Source: Hyphomonas sp. (GTDB taxonomy: Bacteria > Pseudomonadota > Alphaproteobacteria > Caulobacterales > Hyphomonadaceae). Taken from it: 64,000 nucleotides of DNA. The translations under genes were made by a program, and so were the position numbers. Within the stretch, counting starts at the first letter, position 1, and each line of letters begins with the position of its first letter. The stretch is taken from contig WGNP01000012.1 in NCBI GenBank assembly GCA_016124495.1, forward strand, positions 18,363-82,362, written 5' to 3'. Under the pieces are notes generated by a model. The model searched no databases. It saw only the letters and a list, made by a program, of their open reading frames with translations, and had not been told where the DNA came from. Shown in pieces: positions 1 through 8,141 of the stretch.

Positions 1-686
1 CGGGCGCCCGTGCGGGTCTCGTCAGGCCCCGCGAGTTTGATCAACTCGCGGGCAACCTCCTCCGGCGGGGGCAGTGTCATCGGGTCTTCGCCCGGCATCG
101 CTTCGGCGCGCATGCCGGTGCGCACGGCGCCGGGGTCGAACAGGTTGACGCGCAGGGACATCTTCTCGTTCTCGTCCGCCCAGGCTTTGACCAGCGCTTC
201 GAGGCCCGCCTTGGAGGCCTGATACGGCCCCCAGAAAGCGCGCGGGCGCGCCGCCACGCCGGAGGTCACGAATACGGCGCGCGGCGCAGCGGACTGGTGC
301 AGCAGCGGCCCCAGAGCGCGGATCAGGTGGGCGTTGGCGGTGAGGTTCACCTGGATGGTTTCCTCAAAGCTGCGGGGCCCGGTGGTCTCCAGCGGACCGA
401 GGGTGCCGAGCAGGCCGGCATTGGCGACGAAGCCGTCCAGGTGCCCGAACTTTTCCGTCAGCGCCTTGCCCAGCGTCTCAATGCCTTTGGTGTCCTTAAG
501 GTCCATCGGCACCAGCAGCGCCTCGGAGCCGAGCGTCCGGATCTCGTCGTCCAGCTTCTGAAGCGCGGCTTTGGAGCGCGCCACGGCGATCACGAGATCA
601 CCTTGTCGGGCAAGCTCAAGGGCAACGGCGCGGCCGATGCCGCGCGAGGCGCCGGTGACGAGAATGAGGCGGGGGCTATAGGTCAT
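1..686 (-). CDS. SDR family oxidoreductase (3' end missing)
   Basis: Short-chain dehydrogenase/reductase of the YciK-like class found beside purF in alphaproteobacteria; the substrate cannot be named. About 228 residues are visible, from the ATG at 684-686 to the window edge, with no stop codon, so the C-terminus is outside. The N-terminal Rossmann motif TGASRGIG lies at residues 10-17, followed by NAG near residue 90, the catalytic Ser in VTSGVA and the YQASK form of the YxxxK motif. It starts 22 bases after the purF stop on the same strand and is probably co-transcribed with it. The family call is firm; the reaction is unknown. Confidence 0.9.
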   Translation of the reverse strand, partial: MTYSPRLILVTGASRGIGRAVALELARQGDLVIAVARSKAALQKLDDEIRTLGSEALLVPMDLKDTKGIETLGKALTEKFGHLDGFVANAGLLGTLGPLETTGPRSFEETIQVNLTANAHLIRALGPLLHQSAAPRAVFVTSGVAARPRAFWGPYQASKAGLEALVKAWADENEKMSLRVNLFDPGAVRTGMRAEAMPGEDPMTLPPPEEVARELIKLAGPDETRTGA

Positions 687-708
687 TGCGCGGCGTGTAG
701 CGCGCGCT

Positions 709-2160
709 TTAGACGTCGTCCAGAAGCGAGAGCTGGCGTTCCTTGTCTGCCTGGTCCTGCTGGTAGTCGACCAAGGGGGTCGGATACTCGCCGGTGAAAC
801 AGTGATCCGAGAATTGCGGGATCATGCTGTTGCGCAATGGCTCACCAATCGCCTTGTAGAGGCCGGGCACCGACAGGAAGCCGAGGCTTTCGACCTTCAG
901 CTCCTTCTCCATCTCCTCGTGGGTGTGGTTCGCCGCGAAAAGCTCAGACTTGCCGGCCATGTCGATGCCGTAGAAATCCGGGTTGAGGATCGGCGGGCTG
1001 GCGGAGCGGAAGTGGATTTCACGCGCGCCGGCCTCACGCACCATCTGCACGATTTTCTTGGACGTGTTCCCGCGCACGATGGAGTCGTCGACGAGGATCA
1101 CGCGCTTGCCTTCAAGCGCAGCGCGGTTCGGGCTGTGCTTCTTGGAGATCGCCGTCTGGCGGCCCAGCTGTGTCGGCTGGATGAAGGTACGCCCCACATA
1201 GTGGTTGCGGATGATGCCCATCTGGAACGGGATGCCGGAGGCCTCGGAGAAGCCCAGCGCGGCCGGTACGCCGGAGTCCGGCACCGGCACGATCACGTCG
1301 GCATCTGCGGGCGTCTCGGCGGCCAGCTGATGGCCCATCCGGCGGCGCACTTCGTAGACCGAGCGTCCCTGGATGAAACTGTCGGGCCGCGCGAAGTAGA
1401 CATACTCGAACGCGCAAGGCGAAGGCGGGCGCGGCGCGAAGGCGCGGAAGCTCTCGAGGCCCTGTTCGGAAATCACGACGACTTCGCCATTCTCGATCTC
1501 GCGTACGAACTCGGCGCCGATGATGTCGAGCGCGCATGTCTCCGAGGCCAGCACGTAGCCTGTGCCAAGACGGCCGAGCACCAGCGGGCGCAGGCCGATG
1601 GGATCGCGCGCGCCGATCAGTTTCTTGCCGGTGAGTCCGACAAGCGCATAGCCGCCTTCGATCTGGTGCATCGCATCGATCAGACGGTCGACAAAACGCT
1701 TCTTCGGACTGCGTGCGACGAGATGCAGGATCACCTCGGTGTCCATCGTAGACTGGAAAATTGCGCCGTCCTTGACGAGCTGCTGGCGCACCTGGCGCGC
1801 GTTCGTCAGGTTCCCGTTATGCGCGACCGCGAAGCCGCCGAGGGCAAGGTCTGCAAAGATCGGCTGGATGTTGCGCAGCATCGGCCGGCCCTGGGTGGAG
1901 TACCGGTTGTGGCCTATGGCGGAATGGCCGGGAAGGCGCTGGCGCAGGTCGCCGCCAAAATGCTCGCCGACGAGGCCCATATGACGTTCGGAGTTGAAGC
2001 GCTTGCCGTCGAAACTGACGATCCCGCAGGCCTCCTGTCCCCGGTGCTGCAGCGCGTGCAGACCGAGGGCCGTCAGCAGGCTCGCTTCCTTGTTCCCGAA
2101 CACGCCGAATACGCCGCACTCTTCGCGTGGCTTGTCGTCATCATTGTCGAAATAGGCCAT
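709..2160 (-). CDS. purF: Amidophosphoribosyltransferase PurF
   Basis: Catalyses the first committed step of purine synthesis: PRPP plus glutamine to 5-phosphoribosylamine, in the cytosol. The protein has 483 residues. A 14-residue propeptide precedes Cys15, the expected N-terminal nucleophile of the Ntn glutaminase domain (ECGVFGVFG). The phosphoribosyltransferase PRPP loop is VILVDDSIVRGNTS, near residue 360. Positions that hold [4Fe-4S] cysteines in the Bacillus enzyme are changed here: SPPILNPDFYGID has Asp for Cys, and only one Cys is present in HCFTGEYP. A cluster-free, E. coli-like enzyme is therefore inferred. It sits in a minus-strand block with radA and cvpA upstream and the SDR downstream. 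Confidence 0.97.
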   Translation of the reverse strand: MAYFDNDDDKPREECGVFGVFGNKEASLLTALGLHALQHRGQEACGIVSFDGKRFNSERHMGLVGEHFGGDLRQRLPGHSAIGHNRYSTQGRPMLRNIQPIFADLALGGFAVAHNGNLTNARQVRQQLVKDGAIFQSTMDTEVILHLVARSPKKRFVDRLIDAMHQIEGGYALVGLTGKKLIGARDPIGLRPLVLGRLGTGYVLASETCALDIIGAEFVREIENGEVVVISEQGLESFRAFAPRPPSPCAFEYVYFARPDSFIQGRSVYEVRRRMGHQLAAETPADADVIVPVPDSGVPAALGFSEASGIPFQMGIIRNHYVGRTFIQPTQLGRQTAISKKHSPNRAALEGKRVILVDDSIVRGNTSKKIVQMVREAGAREIHFRSASPPILNPDFYGIDMAGKSELFAANHTHEEMEKELKVESLGFLSVPGLYKAIGEPLRNSMIPQFSDHCFTGEYPTPLVDYQQDQADKERQLSLLDDV

Positions 2161-2212
2161 CGGAAGGTCCGACTCGCTTTGGGGCGCCAGTGTCGGAGCG
2201 GGATATAGTTCG

Positions 2213-2231
2213 CTTTCGCCGTGGGCGAAAG
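2213..2231 (-). other. Hairpin between the esterase-like gene and purF
   Basis: A perfect 8-bp stem (CTTTCGCC / GGCGAAAG) with a 3-base loop lies in the 112-base gap between the esterase-like stop and the purF start. No T-run follows on the minus strand, so this is not a clear intrinsic terminator. It could lie in the purF leader or mark the 3' end of the upstream transcript. Confidence 0.4.
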
Positions 2232-2272
2232 GGCGGACCTGTCATCTGCATGTCATGACGCCGGGGCGCGCC

Positions 2273-3643
2273 TCAGAGCATCCGCGCAGGCGTCAGTTTC
2301 GGATGGATAACCAGAACGTCACACAGCGAGTCCGGTGGAAGTTGCACGATGTCGGAAGCTTCAGGCGCCTCGCTCGCGGCGGCGCCGTACCAGTCGAGCC
2401 CGATGGGTGTCCGCCGCCATGCGCGCGAAAGGTCTGTTTCCGGCAGGCTGGCGAGGTCGAACCAGGCAGTTTTCGTGCTCGCATCTGCCAGCAGGCCGTT
2501 GAGCGTATCCGGCTGAGCCTTGCGCGAGATTTGCACCTGCGGCGCGTCGGGTCTCTGACCTGCACTTGTGGGAATCGCGAAGAATGTCGCCTCGGCAAAT
2601 TCCTGGATCAGCACATTGTAATTATTGCCGAGCTTCCGGCGCAGCACCGCGCCGCTCGGGACATAACCTGCGAAGTCTCCCGAAGGGCTCCCGCCGGCGA
2701 CATGCCTGTTGTGCCCCCAGAACACCGCCGCTTGCTCCTTGGCGAGAGCGACCACGTTGTCCGCGATAAACACATCGCGCCGGCTCCGGTATTCCGGCGT
2801 CGCCAGGTTCAGGTCGCCATCCGACGTCTCGTGCTCGAACGCGCTGAGGCCCTGCCAGGCCCGCCGCGCAGTGAAGGCGGCGTCTTCGAGACCGGCCGCA
2901 TTCAGTTCGGCTTCCAACATGCGGCAGGCAGCCTCCGCCTCGGCGCGCTGCGCGGACGTGATCTGCTTCAGCATCAGGTCGTGGCGGGCAGCGCGGGCAT
3001 CGGCCGTCAGGATCGGTGCGAGCGCAGCGCCGATCACGTCTGCTGCGCCGGAATCGATGACGGCAAGCGCCGCCAGCGCGTCGCCCGCGTCCTGGCTGCT
3101 GGCCTGGCAATCGACGCCGATCACGCGCACCCGCCGGTCTGCATTCACCGCGTTCCAGCCACGCAGCCAGGCAAGCAGGTCGGCAATGACTTCGGTTTTC
3201 AGGATGCGGAACACCGACGCCTGTTTCACCGCCTCGGCGGCGAGCAGACCGGTCGGCGCGCCGGAAGCAAACTTGTCGAGTTGCGCGCAGCCAGTGCGGT
3301 TGGCTTCCAGCAGGACAACACGCAAGTTGTGGTTCTCCACCATCGCCTGGATCAGCACCGACTTCAGCAGCGCATCTTCATGCGAACCTTGGGTTGCTTC
3401 TCCCAGCCCCGCCATGCGTGCGACAGCGATTCGTTTGGCGAGGGCTTTGACGCCCGGATCGTTGGGCGCCAGGTTGCGGATCGGAACTGCCTGCGCCGCC
3501 AGGAGGCTGGTCATCGTCGGCGCACCTGAGGCGGGCGGCACTGTATCGGTGCCGGTTTGAGTAGCACAGGCCGAAACCAGTGCCACCGCGGCCGAGGCCA
3601 TCAGGAAATTGCGCCGGGACAGCGGGGCAGGGCGGTGCGTCAT
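2273..3643 (-). CDS. Erythromycin esterase family lipoprotein (Tat-type signal)
   Basis: 456-residue member of the erythromycin esterase (Ere/succinoglycan-type, PF05139) family. The N-terminus has a twin-arginine motif SRRNFLM (residues 9-15) followed by a lipobox-like VSAC ending at Cys26, so a Tat-exported lipoprotein is inferred. Family landmarks are GEATQGSHE (81-89), LLEANR (111-116) and FWGHNRH (308-314). In characterised Ere enzymes the GExxH histidine is the proposed catalytic base. Here that position, residue 85, is Gln. The nearby His88 and the His311/His314 pair remain. The protein is either a divergent hydrolase or catalytically dead; macrolide resistance should not be assumed. 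It lies between cvpA and purF, which are often direct neighbours in relatives. Confidence 0.85.
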   Translation of the reverse strand: MTHRPAPLSRRNFLMASAAVALVSACATQTGTDTVPPASGAPTMTSLLAAQAVPIRNLAPNDPGVKALAKRIAVARMAGLGEATQGSHEDALLKSVLIQAMVENHNLRVVLLEANRTGCAQLDKFASGAPTGLLAAEAVKQASVFRILKTEVIADLLAWLRGWNAVNADRRVRVIGVDCQASSQDAGDALAALAVIDSGAADVIGAALAPILTADARAARHDLMLKQITSAQRAEAEAACRMLEAELNAAGLEDAAFTARRAWQGLSAFEHETSDGDLNLATPEYRSRRDVFIADNVVALAKEQAAVFWGHNRHVAGGSPSGDFAGYVPSGAVLRRKLGNNYNVLIQEFAEATFFAIPTSAGQRPDAPQVQISRKAQPDTLNGLLADASTKTAWFDLASLPETDLSRAWRRTPIGLDWYGAAASEAPEASDIVQLPPDSLCDVLVIHPKLTPARML

Positions 3644-3668
3644 GAACTTCCTCCCCTCACGGACGGGT

Positions 3669-3693
3669 GCGGGGCCAGACTACCGTGCCCCGC
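3669..3693 (-). other. GC-rich hairpin downstream of cvpA
   Basis: A 7-bp perfect stem (GCGGGGC / GCCCCGC) with an 11-base loop lies in the 63-base gap between the cvpA stop and the esterase-like start. There is no T-tract, so it is at best a weak or Rho-assisted terminator. Confidence 0.3.
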
Positions 3694-3706
3694 CAAGGCA
3701 TCAAGG

Positions 3707-4243
3707 TCAGTCGCCTGAGGCGGGTGCAACCGGCGCAGCGCTGCGGCTGACCTCACGCGCCTCACCGGTCACCGCATCGGCGGCGCGGGCGAGGATCGGG
3801 TAGCTGAGACTGTCCTGGATGAACGGAGGCACGCGCTCTTCCTCGAGCCCGACCGAAAGCAGCACGGCGAAGAAAACCAGCGCCACGCCGCCGCGGATGA
3901 CCCCGAACACGAGCCCGGCGATATGGTCGAACAGGCCGATATCGCCGTTTGTCATGATGGATTTTGATAGAGATTGTCCAAGCCACGCGACAATAACGTA
4001 AACAATCAGGAACGCCGTCACCACGAGAATGATATCAGGTGCGAGCGGATGACTGCCCGCAGGCAGAAAATCTGCAACCTCGCCGTGAAAGAATTTCCGC
4101 GCATAGTAGGCCGCTGCCAGTGCGCCGATGAAAGCGCCGAGTGTCGCGAGTTCGCGCAGGAAGCCGCGGGCAAACGCCATGAGTGCGGAAATCAGGATCA
4201 CAGCCAGCGCGATGCCGTCAAAAGCAGAAATGTTTTCAAGCAT
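3707..4243 (-). CDS. cvpA: CvpA family inner-membrane protein
   Basis: 178-residue membrane protein of the CvpA (colicin V production) family, with four predicted transmembrane helices and a polar C-terminal tail rich in Ala, Pro and Ser. The biochemical role is unresolved in the family. The ATG at 4241-4243 (MLENISAFDG) was chosen because it overlaps the radA stop by only 8 bases, whereas the longer start at 4291 would bury 56 bases in radA. The GLFDHIAGLVFGVIRGG segment is typical of the family. It is coupled to radA, so both are probably translated from one message. Confidence 0.9.
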   Translation of the reverse strand: MLENISAFDGIALAVILISALMAFARGFLRELATLGAFIGALAAAYYARKFFHGEVADFLPAGSHPLAPDIILVVTAFLIVYVIVAWLGQSLSKSIMTNGDIGLFDHIAGLVFGVIRGGVALVFFAVLLSVGLEEERVPPFIQDSLSYPILARAADAVTGEAREVSRSAAPVAPASGD

Positions 4244-5618
4244 TTGCAGCGTCCGGCGCAAGGAGATCCACGAGCGCGATAAGCCGCGCAATCGGGGTAA
4301 CCGTCAAGCCGCCGTCTGCCGCAGGGCTGCTGTCGGGACCATAGGCGCGCTGGAATCCCAGCCGCGCCGCTTCTTTAAGCCGCTGATCCATTCTGGGAGC
4401 CGCCCGAACCGCTCCTGAGAGGGCAATTTCTCCAAAGAAAACACTGCGCGCCGGCACCGGATTGCCCGATAGTGACGACAGCAGCGCCGCTGCGGCAGCG
4501 AGGTCTCCCGCCGGTTCGTGTATCCGGTAACCGCCGGCCACGGAGAGGTAGACATCCATGCCCGCAAAGTTCAGCCCGCAGCGGGTCTCGAGTACGGCCA
4601 TGATCATCGCAAGGCGACCGGAATCAAATCCGATCACGGAGCGCCTTGGCGTGCCGAACGGGCTCTTGGCGACGAGCGCCTGAACCTCCGCCAGTACAGG
4701 GCGGGAGCCCTCCATCGCTGCAAACACGGCGGTTCCGCCGCCCGGCTCGGCATCGGCCGAGAGGAACAGGGCGGAGGGTTCCTTTGCCGGTGTCAGACCG
4801 AGGGCGTGCATCTCGAAGATGCCGATCTCGTCGGTGGGCCCGAACCGGTTCTTCACCGCCCGCAGGATACGGAACTGGTGACCGCGCTCGCCCTCGAAAT
4901 AGAACACGGCATCGACCATGTGCTCGACCACGCGGGGGCCCGCGATGGTACCTTCCTTGGTAACGTGCCCGACCAGGACCAGCGCCGCGCCGGATTTCTT
5001 CGCCCAGCGCACCAGCTCCTGCGCGCAGGCACGCACCTGAGCGACCGAGCCGGGGGCTGCTTCCAGCGCGTCGGACCAGACTGTCTGGATCGAGTCGATC
5101 ACCACGAAGCCGGGATCCGCCTCCTTAAGAGCCGAGAGGATCTTGCGCAGGTCGGTCTCGGTCGCGAGCTGGACCGGCGAGTTGGCAACTTTCAGGCGCC
5201 GGGCGCGCTCCTGGATCTGCGCTGCGGCTTCCTCACCTGAAACGTAGACGGTCTTCACCCCGTTGCGGGCAAGCCGGGCAGCGGCCTGCAGCAGCAGCGT
5301 GGATTTGCCGATGCCGGGATCGCCGCCGATCAGCGTGGCAGAGGACGGCACGATCCCTCCGCCGAACACGCGGTCGAGTTCTTCCACGCCGATCAGCACG
5401 CGGGGCGGGGTTTTGACATCCGAATTGAGCGCGATGAACTCGGTCTTCGGCCCGCGCTTGGTAGGTGTCTTCTCGGCCTTCAGGGCGCCGGGCGGAGCGC
5501 TGCTCGCCTCCTCCACCAGCGTGTTCCACTCCCCGCACGCTTCGCAGCGGCCCGCCCATTTGGCATGCACGGCGCCGCAGGCCTGGCAGACGAAGGCGGA
5601 GATAGAGGCTTTGGCCAT
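4236..5618 (-). CDS. radA: DNA repair protein RadA
   Basis: 460-residue branch-migration ATPase of recombinational repair, DnaB-like and acting on RecA intermediates. An N-terminal C4 zinc finger has cysteines at 11, 14, 25 and 28. Walker A is GGDPGIGKST near residue 98. The RadA signature KNRFG lies near residue 256, and the C-terminal Lon-protease-like domain ends at a usual family length. It starts the minus-strand radA-cvpA block and diverges from the flavoprotein at 5697 across a 78-base spacer, which must hold both promoters. Confidence 0.97.
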   Translation of the reverse strand: MAKASISAFVCQACGAVHAKWAGRCEACGEWNTLVEEASSAPPGALKAEKTPTKRGPKTEFIALNSDVKTPPRVLIGVEELDRVFGGGIVPSSATLIGGDPGIGKSTLLLQAAARLARNGVKTVYVSGEEAAAQIQERARRLKVANSPVQLATETDLRKILSALKEADPGFVVIDSIQTVWSDALEAAPGSVAQVRACAQELVRWAKKSGAALVLVGHVTKEGTIAGPRVVEHMVDAVFYFEGERGHQFRILRAVKNRFGPTDEIGIFEMHALGLTPAKEPSALFLSADAEPGGGTAVFAAMEGSRPVLAEVQALVAKSPFGTPRRSVIGFDSGRLAMIMAVLETRCGLNFAGMDVYLSVAGGYRIHEPAGDLAAAAALLSSLSGNPVPARSVFFGEIALSGAVRAAPRMDQRLKEAARLGFQRAYGPDSSPAADGGLTVTPIARLIALVDLLAPDAANA

Positions 5619-5696
5619 GGGGGAGGGTTATGCGGGTTCGCCCCGGACTTGCAAGGGTAGCTGGCAAGTCTTGGCCTGCACCGCTACAGGGAGCCG

Positions 5697-6887
5697 ATGA
5701 AACACATCGCGATCATCGGCGCGGGCCCCGCAGGCCTGATGGCGGCGGAAGCCGCGCTGGCGCAGGGGGCGCGGGTGGACATCTACGACGCGATGCCGAG
5801 TGCGGGGCGCAAGTTCCTGATGGCCGGCAAGAGCGGGCTGAACATCACGCATTCTGAAGACGAAGCGCAGTTCCGACAACGCTACGACGCACCGGATGCG
5901 CGCCTCGCCGCGATGGTGGAACAGTTCGGGCCATCGCAGATCGTCAAGTGGATGGCGGGGCTGGGCATCGAAGCGCATGTCGGCTCGTCGGGGCGGGTGT
6001 TTCCAATCGGGATGAAAGCCTCGCCGCTGCTGCGCCGCTGGCTCGCGCGACTGGGGGAGGCGGGCGCTGAGCTGCACACGCGCCATCGCTGGACGGGATG
6101 GAACAGTACCGGCGCGCTTATATTCGGGCATATGACCGGGCGTGTGGCGGTTGAGGCCGACGCGGTCATTCTTGCCCTTGGCGGCGCGAGCTGGAAACGG
6201 CTCGGCTCGGACGGCGCCTGGGCAGACCTGCTCGCCAAACACGGTGTGGCGCTGGAGGCCTTCGCGCCGTCGAATTGCGGGTTCGTCGCGGACTGGTCGG
6301 TCAAGATGGCGGCCCAGGAGGGTGCGCCTGTGAAGGGAGTTTTATTGTCCGCTCACGGACAAACTGTGCGGGGCGATTTCGTTATCACGAAAACCGGCAT
6401 CGAGAGCGGTGCGGTCTACCCGCTCGCCGCCGCGCTGCGCCGGGACCTGGCAAAGACGCGCCGGGCCATCATCACCATCGACCTTATTCCGGAGACGGAC
6501 GAAGCCCTGCTCACAGCACGGCTCGCGGCGCAGCACCCGAAGGACTCCTTCTCCAACCGCCTGCGCAAGGCCGCCCGCATCGACGGCGCCAAGGCCGCGC
6601 TTCTGTTCGAAGTCACGAAGGGCGCGCCGCCGCGCGCTGCCGGAGACCTCGCCCGCCTCCTCAAGGCCCTGCCGCTGACCCTCACCGGTACCGCTCCGAT
6701 GGACACCGCCATCTCCACCGCCGGCGGCGTCCCTTGGGACGCGCTGGATGACGGTCTTATGCTGAAAGCCCTGCCAGGTGTGTACTGCGCCGGAGAGATG
6801 ATCGCCTGGGACGCGCCTACGGGCGGCTACCTGCTGACGGCGTGCCTCGCGACGGGACGCCTGGCGGGGCGGGCGGCGGGAGCTTAG
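5697..6887 (+). CDS. BaiN/HI0933-like flavoprotein (TIGR03862 type)
   Basis: 396-residue FAD-dependent oxidoreductase of the HI0933/BaiN group. The dinucleotide-binding motif is IIGAGPAGLMAA at residues 5-16, and the family signature AGRKFLMAGKSGLNITHSE lies near residues 36-54. The C-terminal FAD segment GVYCAGEMIAWDAPTGGYL is typical. The substrate is not known for this subgroup. It is the sole plus-strand gene before the YoeB/YefM module and is followed by a 456-base spacer. Confidence 0.9.
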   Translation: MKHIAIIGAGPAGLMAAEAALAQGARVDIYDAMPSAGRKFLMAGKSGLNITHSEDEAQFRQRYDAPDARLAAMVEQFGPSQIVKWMAGLGIEAHVGSSGRVFPIGMKASPLLRRWLARLGEAGAELHTRHRWTGWNSTGALIFGHMTGRVAVEADAVILALGGASWKRLGSDGAWADLLAKHGVALEAFAPSNCGFVADWSVKMAAQEGAPVKGVLLSAHGQTVRGDFVITKTGIESGAVYPLAAALRRDLAKTRRAIITIDLIPETDEALLTARLAAQHPKDSFSNRLRKAARIDGAKAALLFEVTKGAPPRAAGDLARLLKALPLTLTGTAPMDTAISTAGGVPWDALDDGLMLKALPGVYCAGEMIAWDAPTGGYLLTACLATGRLAGRAAGA

Positions 6888-7343
6888 AGTCATGAATCCA
6901 TGGATTTTCGATAGATCCGTGAGCGGAGGTGTTGCGCAAGGTTGGGCGACGGATTTCATAACGGCTTGATGAGGATGGGTTTTATTTTTCCGAAGCCGGT
7001 TTTTGTGTAGGCGCAAGTCCTCTCTTTCTGTCGCCAGATGGCCTCATCCTGTTGCAGGCTTTGCATTCCGCGTGTCGATTGCTTCTCATTGATTCTCATT
7101 TTTTATCACTTCGTGTCGTTTGTTTCTCGCCCCCTCTCGGGGGTGTCGGATTTCGGCCTTTGGCCTCTATCCGACCTACGGGGTGCGCGCGTGGGTTTGC
7201 AGTTGAGTATAACCCCAGCCGGAGGGGTGTGGCGCAAGTTGTCCGGAGAATTCTTTCAGGCGCTTGAGGCGTCTGCGGATTTTATTTCGGGAGGGGGCGG
7301 ATTTGGTTGCACAAGGCGGGCGTCAGCTTTTGCCGCAGCCCGA
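6888..7343. other. Gene-poor spacer with palindrome and pyrimidine-rich tract
   Basis: No convincing gene is present in these 456 bases. Visible structure: a perfect 12-base palindrome AATCCATGGATT at 6895-6906, an ATCCGT/ACGGAT inverted pair at 6915-6920 and 6949-6954, and a pyrimidine-rich tract near 7070-7135 with repeated TCTCATT and GTGTCGTTTG words. Several short words recur in the spacer at 51497-51872 in a different order, suggesting related non-coding material. Confidence 0.4.
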
Positions 7344-7616
7344 TCAGTCGTCGTAATACCCATGGCAGGCGGCGATGATCAGAGTCTGGTCGTCGCCGCG
7401 TCCATCCACCTTGTAGATGAGGCGATGCTCCTGCGTGATGCGGCGGGACCACCAGCCGGCGAGATCACCCTTGAGCGGTTCAGGCTTGGCTGTTCCCTCA
7501 AAAGGTGTGCGCGCGCATTCTTCGATCAGGCGCAGGACTTTGCGGCCCGTGCGCGAGTCGTTGGTCATCCACCAGGCGAGGTGCTCAAGTGCCTTTGGCG
7601 TCAGGAGCGTTTTCAC
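7344..7616 (-). CDS. yoeB: Txe/YoeB family toxin
   Basis: 90-residue ribosome-dependent mRNA interferase of the RelE/YoeB fold. The features are a central GWWSRRITQEHRLIYKV, carrying the catalytic Arg region, and a C-terminal IIAACHGYYDD resembling the His-Tyr end of E. coli YoeB. The start is GTG at 7614-7616, inside the antitoxin gene, with only a weak ribosome-binding site. Translational coupling to the antitoxin is therefore likely and would keep toxin below antitoxin. Length is normal and no disruption is visible. Confidence 0.93.
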   Translation of the reverse strand: MKTLLTPKALEHLAWWMTNDSRTGRKVLRLIEECARTPFEGTAKPEPLKGDLAGWWSRRITQEHRLIYKVDGRGDDQTLIIAACHGYYDD

Positions 7617-7920
7617 GGTCGATCCAGCGGAAAAGGTCCTCGAGCGAGTCGAAATTCGTCAGCACGCCTTCGGGCACCGTCACGCCGCCTTTGACCTTTC
7701 CGGCATCGATGTCCTTCAGGTAGTCGGCGAGGCCAGGCTGGGAATAGACGTGAATCGTCTCCTGCAGCGCCGTCCAGTCATCGAGGCTAACAAGCACGGC
7801 TGCACCCGCGCCCCGGCGCGTGATGGCGACGGGGGCATGATCGTCGATCACGCTGTCAATCACCTGCTTCAGGTTCGCGCGGGCTTCGGAGATGGAGATG
7901 GCGTCGGTGATGTGAGGCAT
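7585..7920 (-). CDS. yefM: Phd/YefM family antitoxin
   Basis: 111-residue antitoxin that binds YoeB and represses its own operon. The N-terminal Phd/YefM DNA-binding half includes SISEARANLKQVIDSV and PVAITRRGAGAAVLVSLDDW; the C-terminal acidic part should wrap the toxin. It is longer than E. coli YefM (about 83 residues) by roughly 25 residues at the C-terminus. It overlaps yoeB by 32 bases. A perfect inverted repeat 11 bases upstream of the ATG is the probable autoregulatory operator. Confidence 0.93.
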   Translation of the reverse strand: MPHITDAISISEARANLKQVIDSVIDDHAPVAITRRGAGAAVLVSLDDWTALQETIHVYSQPGLADYLKDIDAGKVKGGVTVPEGVLTNFDSLEDLFRWIDRENAPDAKGT

Positions 7921-7930
7921 AAGGGAAATA

Positions 7931-7948
7931 TGTACGTGATTGCGTACA
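7931..7948. promoter_or_regulatory. Predicted YefM-YoeB operator palindrome
   Basis: TGTACG and CGTACA form a perfect inverted repeat separated by 6 bases, directly upstream of the antitoxin start. E. coli YefM recognises palindromes built on TGTACA, so the half-site agreement supports autoregulation. Binding itself is inferred. Confidence 0.7.
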
Positions 7949-7992
7949 AATGCAAGAGTTGGCGCCGACGCGTGGGGTATTGAGGCGGCGAA

Positions 7993-8084
7993 TCGTAGGG
8001 TGGGTTAGGCCGAAGGCCGTAACCCATCGTCCAGGGGCGAGGCAAAGACGGTGGGTTATGCCTTCGGCCTAACCCACCCTACGA
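7993..8084. repeat. BIME-like long inverted repeat
   Basis: Two arms of 38-39 bases (7993-8031 and 8047-8084) are near-perfect inverted copies separated by 15 bases. Each arm is itself an imperfect hairpin, since GTGGGTTAGGCC can pair with GGCCGTAACCCA around a short loop. This nested arrangement is typical of REP/BIME elements. It sits in the spacer between the toxin-antitoxin promoter and the mlaF stop. I see no transposase. Confidence 0.75.
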
Positions 8085-8092
8085 GTCTGGGT

Positions 8093-8108
8093 CCCGGCTT
8101 TCGCCGGG
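8093..8108. repeat. Short GC hairpin (REP-like or terminator)
   Basis: CCCGGC and GCCGGG form a perfect 6-bp stem with a TTTC loop, 9 bases after the larger inverted repeat and 33 bases beyond the mlaF stop. The same kind of hairpin is frequent between genes in alphaproteobacteria. It may help end the mlaF transcript, but no T-run follows. Confidence 0.5.
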
Positions 8109-8141
8109 ATGAGCGGAAAATGAAAACATGCGCGAGGGAGC

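Noticed and set aside
802..2208. Long plus-strand open frame opposite purF
   Set aside because: It is antisense to a clear purF gene, and its residues (many Arg, Ala, His, Gly) lack any family pattern. High GC produces such shadows throughout the window.
2273..3643. Macrolide resistance gene
   Set aside because: The family match is real, but the proposed catalytic His is Gln, the protein is a predicted lipoprotein, and there is no resistance-island context.
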